A DNA stretch of 7,125 bases from JAVEVF01 sp034005175 (GTDB taxonomy: Bacteria; Actinomycetota; Coriobacteriia; Anaerosomatales; SLCP01). The notes beneath the pieces were generated by a model. The model made no database searches. It was not told where the DNA came from and saw only the letters and a program-made list of their open reading frames with translations. The number at the start of each line of letters is the position of its first letter. Position 1 is the stretch's first letter. The position numbers were made by a program, and so were the translations under genes. Shown in pieces: positions 5,557-7,125 of the stretch. The stretch spans positions 1 through 7,125 of the forward strand of contig JAVEVF010000093.1 of the NCBI GenBank assembly GCA_034005175.1, read 5' to 3'.

Positions 5557-5639
5557 GTCTAACGTGTGGCGCATGAGCGGAGACGATGCGCTTCGGGATG
5601 AGTGTAGCTCACGCCTTCCGCTGGATGCGCTTGTTAGAC
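5557..5639 (-). other. attC site 5 (ends the cassette 5563-6277)
   Basis: The left arm is GTCTAACGTGTGGCGCATG and the right arm GGATGCGCTTGTTAGAC. GCGCAT-GAGCGGA pairs with TCCGCT-GG-ATGCGC, with one of the two Gs unpaired. The centre deviates from the others (GAGTGTAGC in place of GTCAGTCTA). The left arm is nearly the same as site 4. Confidence 0.9.
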
Positions 5640-5648
5640 GCCGCGCAG

Positions 5649-5942
5649 CTACGCCGGATCATCCGGAATCTGCGCATCGTGCCAGACACCGACGACCCAG
5701 ATTACGTCCCTGTGATGCTTGTAGAAGAAGCGGTATCTGCCGACGAGGACCTCGCGGAAACCGATCTCCGGGAACTCAGGGATCGTCCGACCCGCCTCCG
5801 GGAAGCGGATGAGACGCTTGAGCGAGTCCATTGAACGATTGCGGAATGTGCGCGCGGCCGAGGGGCGCTCAGCCTGGATGTACTCGACTGCAGCAAGGAG
5901 CTGGGTGCGCGCCCGCGGGGTGAAGTCGATCCTGCGGGTCAC
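5649..5942 (-). CDS. RelE/ParE family toxin
   Basis: This 97-residue toxin of the RelE/ParE superfamily (PF05016 type) opens with TRRIDFTPRARTQLLAAVEYI. It continues with a helix containing SAARTFRNRSMDSLKRLIRFPEAG, the signature IPEFPEIGFREVLVGRYRFFY, and the C-terminal strand VIWVVGVWHDAQIPDD. The RFFY and VWHDAQ blocks are typical of this branch. The start is GTG at 5942, overlapping the antitoxin stop as GTGA (5939-5942), with GGAG 5 bases upstream inside the antitoxin gene. The antitoxin-first order and coupling match Phd/YefM-ParE modules. Whether it inhibits gyrase or cleaves mRNA cannot be told from sequence. Confidence 0.92.
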   Translation of the reverse strand: MTRRIDFTPRARTQLLAAVEYIQAERPSAARTFRNRSMDSLKRLIRFPEAGRTIPEFPEIGFREVLVGRYRFFYKHHRDVIWVVGVWHDAQIPDDPA

Positions 5943-6214
5943 GGCCGCTCCAGAAGAGCATCCGCCTCAGCCATGACCACGTCGATGTCATAGCCCACCC
6001 CGGCTTGGATCTCGACCTCGCCGTTCACGAGGATGCGCAGGATCTCGAGCTCACGCTGCGTGCGCTCGTACGTGCCGGCGCTCATGAGGACTGCCGAGGC
6101 GCGGCCGTGCTGGGTGATGAAGACGGGATCGCCCGAGGCCGACGCCTCCCGCACGATCGAGGACGCGTCCTGTCGAAGCTCGCTGATGGGAACGATGTTG
6201 GGCATTGCACTCAT
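5939..6214 (-). CDS. Phd/YefM family antitoxin
   Basis: This 91-residue antitoxin starts MSAMPNIVPISELRQDASSI, the characteristic Phd/YefM beginning, followed by REASASGDPVFITQHGRASAVLMSAGTYE. That is the conserved fold that binds operator DNA as a dimer. The C-terminal tail (about 50-91, acidic and helical, with DIDVVMAEADALLERP) wraps the toxin. I chose the ATG at 6214: a GGGGG ribosome site at 6223-6227 lies 8 bases upstream. A second ATG at 6205 is possible. It is encoded first in the module and overlaps the toxin start by 4 bases. It should repress its own promoter through the palindrome at 6218-6237, which covers its ribosome site. Confidence 0.94.
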   Translation of the reverse strand: MSAMPNIVPISELRQDASSIVREASASGDPVFITQHGRASAVLMSAGTYERTQRELEILRILVNGEVEIQAGVGYDIDVVMAEADALLERP

Positions 6215-6217
6215 TTG

Positions 6218-6237
6218 TAGTACCCCCTTTGGTACTA
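6218..6237 (-). promoter_or_regulatory. Operator palindrome of the Phd/ParE module
   Basis: A perfect inverted repeat TAGTACC-N6-GGTACTA with 7-base arms. The antitoxin's SD (GGGGG, 6223-6227) lies inside it, so a bound dimer would sit at the translation start region. A further GATACTA-like half site is at 6240-6246. The promoter hexamers are ambiguous: TATCGT as -10, with TGTTGT 17 bases upstream. Confidence 0.65.
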
Positions 6238-6271
6238 ACGATACTACCACAGGAGGCCCTACAACATGTGC

Positions 6272-6360
6272 GTCTAACGTCTTGGCGCTTCAGCTGCGCG
6301 CCAACTACTTCTCAGTCTAGTCGACGACTCCTACGCGCCAGCTGGAAGCGCTTGTTAGCG
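6272..6360 (-). other. attC site 6 (ends the cassette 6278-6944)
   Basis: The left arm is GTCTAACGTCTTGGCGCTTC and the right arm GGAAGCGCTTGTTAGCG. GCGCTTC-AGCTG pairs with CAGCT-G-GAAGCGC, leaving one unpaired G on the plus strand. The centre reads CTCAGTCTAG. The left arm is closest to site 2. Confidence 0.9.
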
Positions 6361-6370
6361 GTCAGCGCCG

Positions 6371-6601
6371 CTATGACGCCCTGCGCTCGAGGCGTTCAGC
6401 GATCCACATCTTGATGACCGACTGCCGGGTCACGCCGAGGCGCTTGGCCTCTTTGTCGAGCGAGTCCACCATCCACGCGGGGAAGTCCACATTGACCCGC
6501 CGCGCCGCCAGCAGGGGTCGACGCGCACTCTTGAGATCCAGGTCCCCGACGATGTCCTCAACGCCCTCGTCGAACTTCCTGTCGAAATCACTCGCCTTCA
6601 T
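6371..6601 (-). CDS. brnA: BrnA-type antitoxin (ribbon-helix-helix)
   Basis: This 76-residue protein is the partner of the BrnT toxin encoded just upstream. The N-terminal part, MKASDFDRKFDEGVEDIVGD, is the toxin-contacting region. The C-terminal half is a ribbon-helix-helix: the strand RRVNVDFPAWMVDSLDKEAK, the turn RLGVTRQS, and helix VIKMWIAERLERR. The start ATG at 6601 lies inside the toxin gene (14-base overlap) with a strong SD, AAGGAGG at 6611-6617, 9 bases upstream. The dimer is expected to bind the palindrome at 6878-6894 and repress the pair. The module type is well supported. Confidence 0.92.
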   Translation of the reverse strand: MKASDFDRKFDEGVEDIVGDLDLKSARRPLLAARRVNVDFPAWMVDSLDKEAKRLGVTRQSVIKMWIAERLERRAS

Positions 6602-6851
6602 ACAGCGCCACCTCCTTCTCGCGCGCCCGCCGAACCGAGATCAGGCGAATCCGGTCGTCGCGGTAGGTGATCACGGCCGAATAGTGCCGACCGCCGATCA
6701 TGCCGATCACGACGAACCGGGGCTCGTCTTCCGAGCGCGCCTGCAACTCGACCAGCAGATCGTCGAGCCACAGCTCCTGGGCCTCGACGAAGTCGATGCC
6801 GTGCTTGGCCTTGTTGCTGTGGCTCTTGGCCTCGTCGAACTCGAACAGCAC
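6588..6851 (-). CDS. brnT: BrnT-type toxin
   Basis: This 87-residue RelE-fold ribonuclease toxin carries the BrnT signature: FEFDEAKSHSNKAKHGIDF at the N-terminus, EAQELWLDD, then EDEPRFVVIGMIGGRHYSAV, and the C-terminal ITYRDDRIRLISVRRAREKE, which provides the conserved basic residues. I prefer GTG at 6851, giving MLFEFDEAK with a GGGGGG ribosome site (6857-6862) 5 bases upstream. An in-frame TTG at 6875 has no SD and sits almost on the operator. The gene is first in the module and overlaps brnA. Typical BrnT proteins are about 85-95 residues, so this one is full length. Confidence 0.92.
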   Translation of the reverse strand: MLFEFDEAKSHSNKAKHGIDFVEAQELWLDDLLVELQARSEDEPRFVVIGMIGGRHYSAVITYRDDRIRLISVRRAREKEVALYEGE

Positions 6852-6877
6852 GCGTGCCCCCCGGGCTCTCGCCAAAC

Positions 6878-6916
6878 GGTATAGAAACTATACCACACAA
6901 CACAATAGGAGATCAA
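6878..6916 (-). promoter_or_regulatory. brnTA promoter with operator palindrome
   Basis: On the minus strand TTGATC (6911-6916), an 18-base spacer, then TATAGT (6887-6892) make a good sigma-70-type promoter. The -10 lies inside a perfect palindrome GGTATAG-AAA-CTATACC (6878-6894), where a bound BrnA dimer would block polymerase. This is the clearest promoter in the window. Confidence 0.7.
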
Positions 6917-6938
6917 AGCGAGGGATACGGTGCTGTAC

Positions 6939-7024
6939 CGCTAACGTCCGGTGCTTCAGCCGCGAACGAGCGGCTTCATGTCAGCCTAGCGCGTGCGTGA
7001 GTCGGCTGGAAGCACTTGTTAGAA
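6939..7024 (-). other. attC site 7 (ends the partial cassette starting at 6945)
   Basis: A near copy of attC site 1 shifted by 6925 bases. It differs at 6947, 6958, 6969, 6978 and 6998. Here GCTTC-AGCC pairs with GGCT-G-GAAGC, leaving the usual unpaired G. The internal hairpin of site 1 is weakened by the change at 6969. Confidence 0.9.
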
Positions 7025-7032
7025 CGCCCGCC

Positions 7033-7125
7033 CTACGCCGTCAGCTGCACCTTGAGGCGCTTCCCGATGGCACTCGCCGCACGCTCGAGTGTGACGAGCG
7101 TGACCGAGGGGTTCGCAGGGGCAAG
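7033..7125 (-). CDS. Second copy of the HTH antitoxin, 3' end only
   Basis: The last 30 codons and the stop of a gene that matches 108-200 with one base difference (196 versus 7121), changing Asp66 to Ala. The rest lies beyond the right edge. A full toxin-antitoxin cassette like the one at 20-835 is expected there. The reading frame is intact as far as seen. Confidence 0.85.
   Translation of the reverse strand, partial: LAPANPSVTLVTLERAASAIGKRLKVQLTA

Larger units (their letters stand above)
1..7125 (-). mobile_element. Integron gene-cassette array, seven attC sites, no integrase in window
   Basis: Seven imperfect inverted repeats of about 83-88 bases, each bounded by CTAACG on the left and TTGTTAG on the right, alternate with compact gene sets that are all on the minus strand. 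On that strand each repeat has the canonical attC polarity: CTAACAA at the R'' end, CGTTAG at the R' end, and one extra unpaired base in L''. Taking the crossover inside R' (G^TTRRRY), the cassettes span 20-835, 836-1724, 1725-4072, 4073-5562, 5563-6277 and 6278-6944, with partial cassettes at both edges. The similarity among sites points to a resident (chromosomal-type) array. No intI or attI is visible; on polarity they would lie to the right. It could equally be a cluster of attC sites lacking an integrase. Confidence 0.92.
6926..7125. repeat. Long direct repeat, right copy (matches 1-200)
   Basis: The partner of the repeat at 1-200, offset by 6925 bases. Its left 19 bases are the leader of the brnTA cassette. 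The homology runs to the window edge and probably continues. Confidence 0.93.

Noticed and set aside
14..7024. The regularly recurring repeats as a CRISPR array
   Set aside because: The spacing is irregular (about 0.7 to 2.3 kb), the units are long imperfect hairpins with R and L boxes, and genes fill the intervals. These are attC sites.

Overview
This window is a stretch of an integron gene-cassette array read on the minus strand. Seven attC recombination sites (about 14-99, 830-917, 1719-1803, 4067-4151, 5557-5639, 6272-6360, 6939-7024) separate six complete cassettes and two partial ones. Read on the minus strand, each site starts with an R'' box followed by AA (CTAACAA), ends in (T/G)CGTTAG, and has one unpaired base in L''. 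That asymmetry is the canonical attC orientation. Every credible gene is also on the minus strand, so each gene set is followed by its own attC, as expected for cassettes inserted in order. The attI/integrase end, if there is one, should lie beyond the right edge; no integrase is visible here. The sites share a lineage-specific core, including a GTCAGTCTA-like centre in most of them. This resembles a sedentary chromosomal integron or an integrase-less attC cluster more than a clinical mobile integron. The DNA is GC-rich (roughly 60%) with clear Shine-Dalgarno sequences. The taxon cannot be fixed from the window.

Cassettes from right to left, the reading direction: (7) 6945 to beyond 7125, the 3' end of a second copy of the antitoxin gene of cassette 1; (6) 6278-6944, a BrnT/BrnA toxin-antitoxin pair; (5) 5563-6277, a Phd/YefM antitoxin followed by a RelE/ParE toxin; (4) 4073-5562, a secreted Trp/Tyr-rich protein broken by a frameshift, followed by a lipoprotein; (3) 1725-4072, a large cassette with a two-helix membrane protein, a membrane-anchored J-domain protein one base downstream of it, and a separate 130-residue protein of unknown function; (2) 836-1724, a RelE-fold 'addiction module killer' toxin with its HTH antidote; (1) 20-835, a Gp49/HigB-like toxin with an HTH antitoxin. 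Positions 1-19 are the start of the next cassette.

Four of the six complete cassettes are type II toxin-antitoxin modules from four different family pairings. All are compact, with short gaps or overlaps between partners. Each has a near-perfect palindrome just upstream of its first gene, the expected position of an autoregulatory operator. Such modules carry their own promoters and are thought to stabilise long cassette arrays. Cassettes 3 and 4 carry the less familiar cargo. The first 200 bases recur at 6926-7125 with 7 mismatches. The match crosses an attC into the next cassette's leader, which suggests that a multi-cassette block, not just one cassette, was duplicated.
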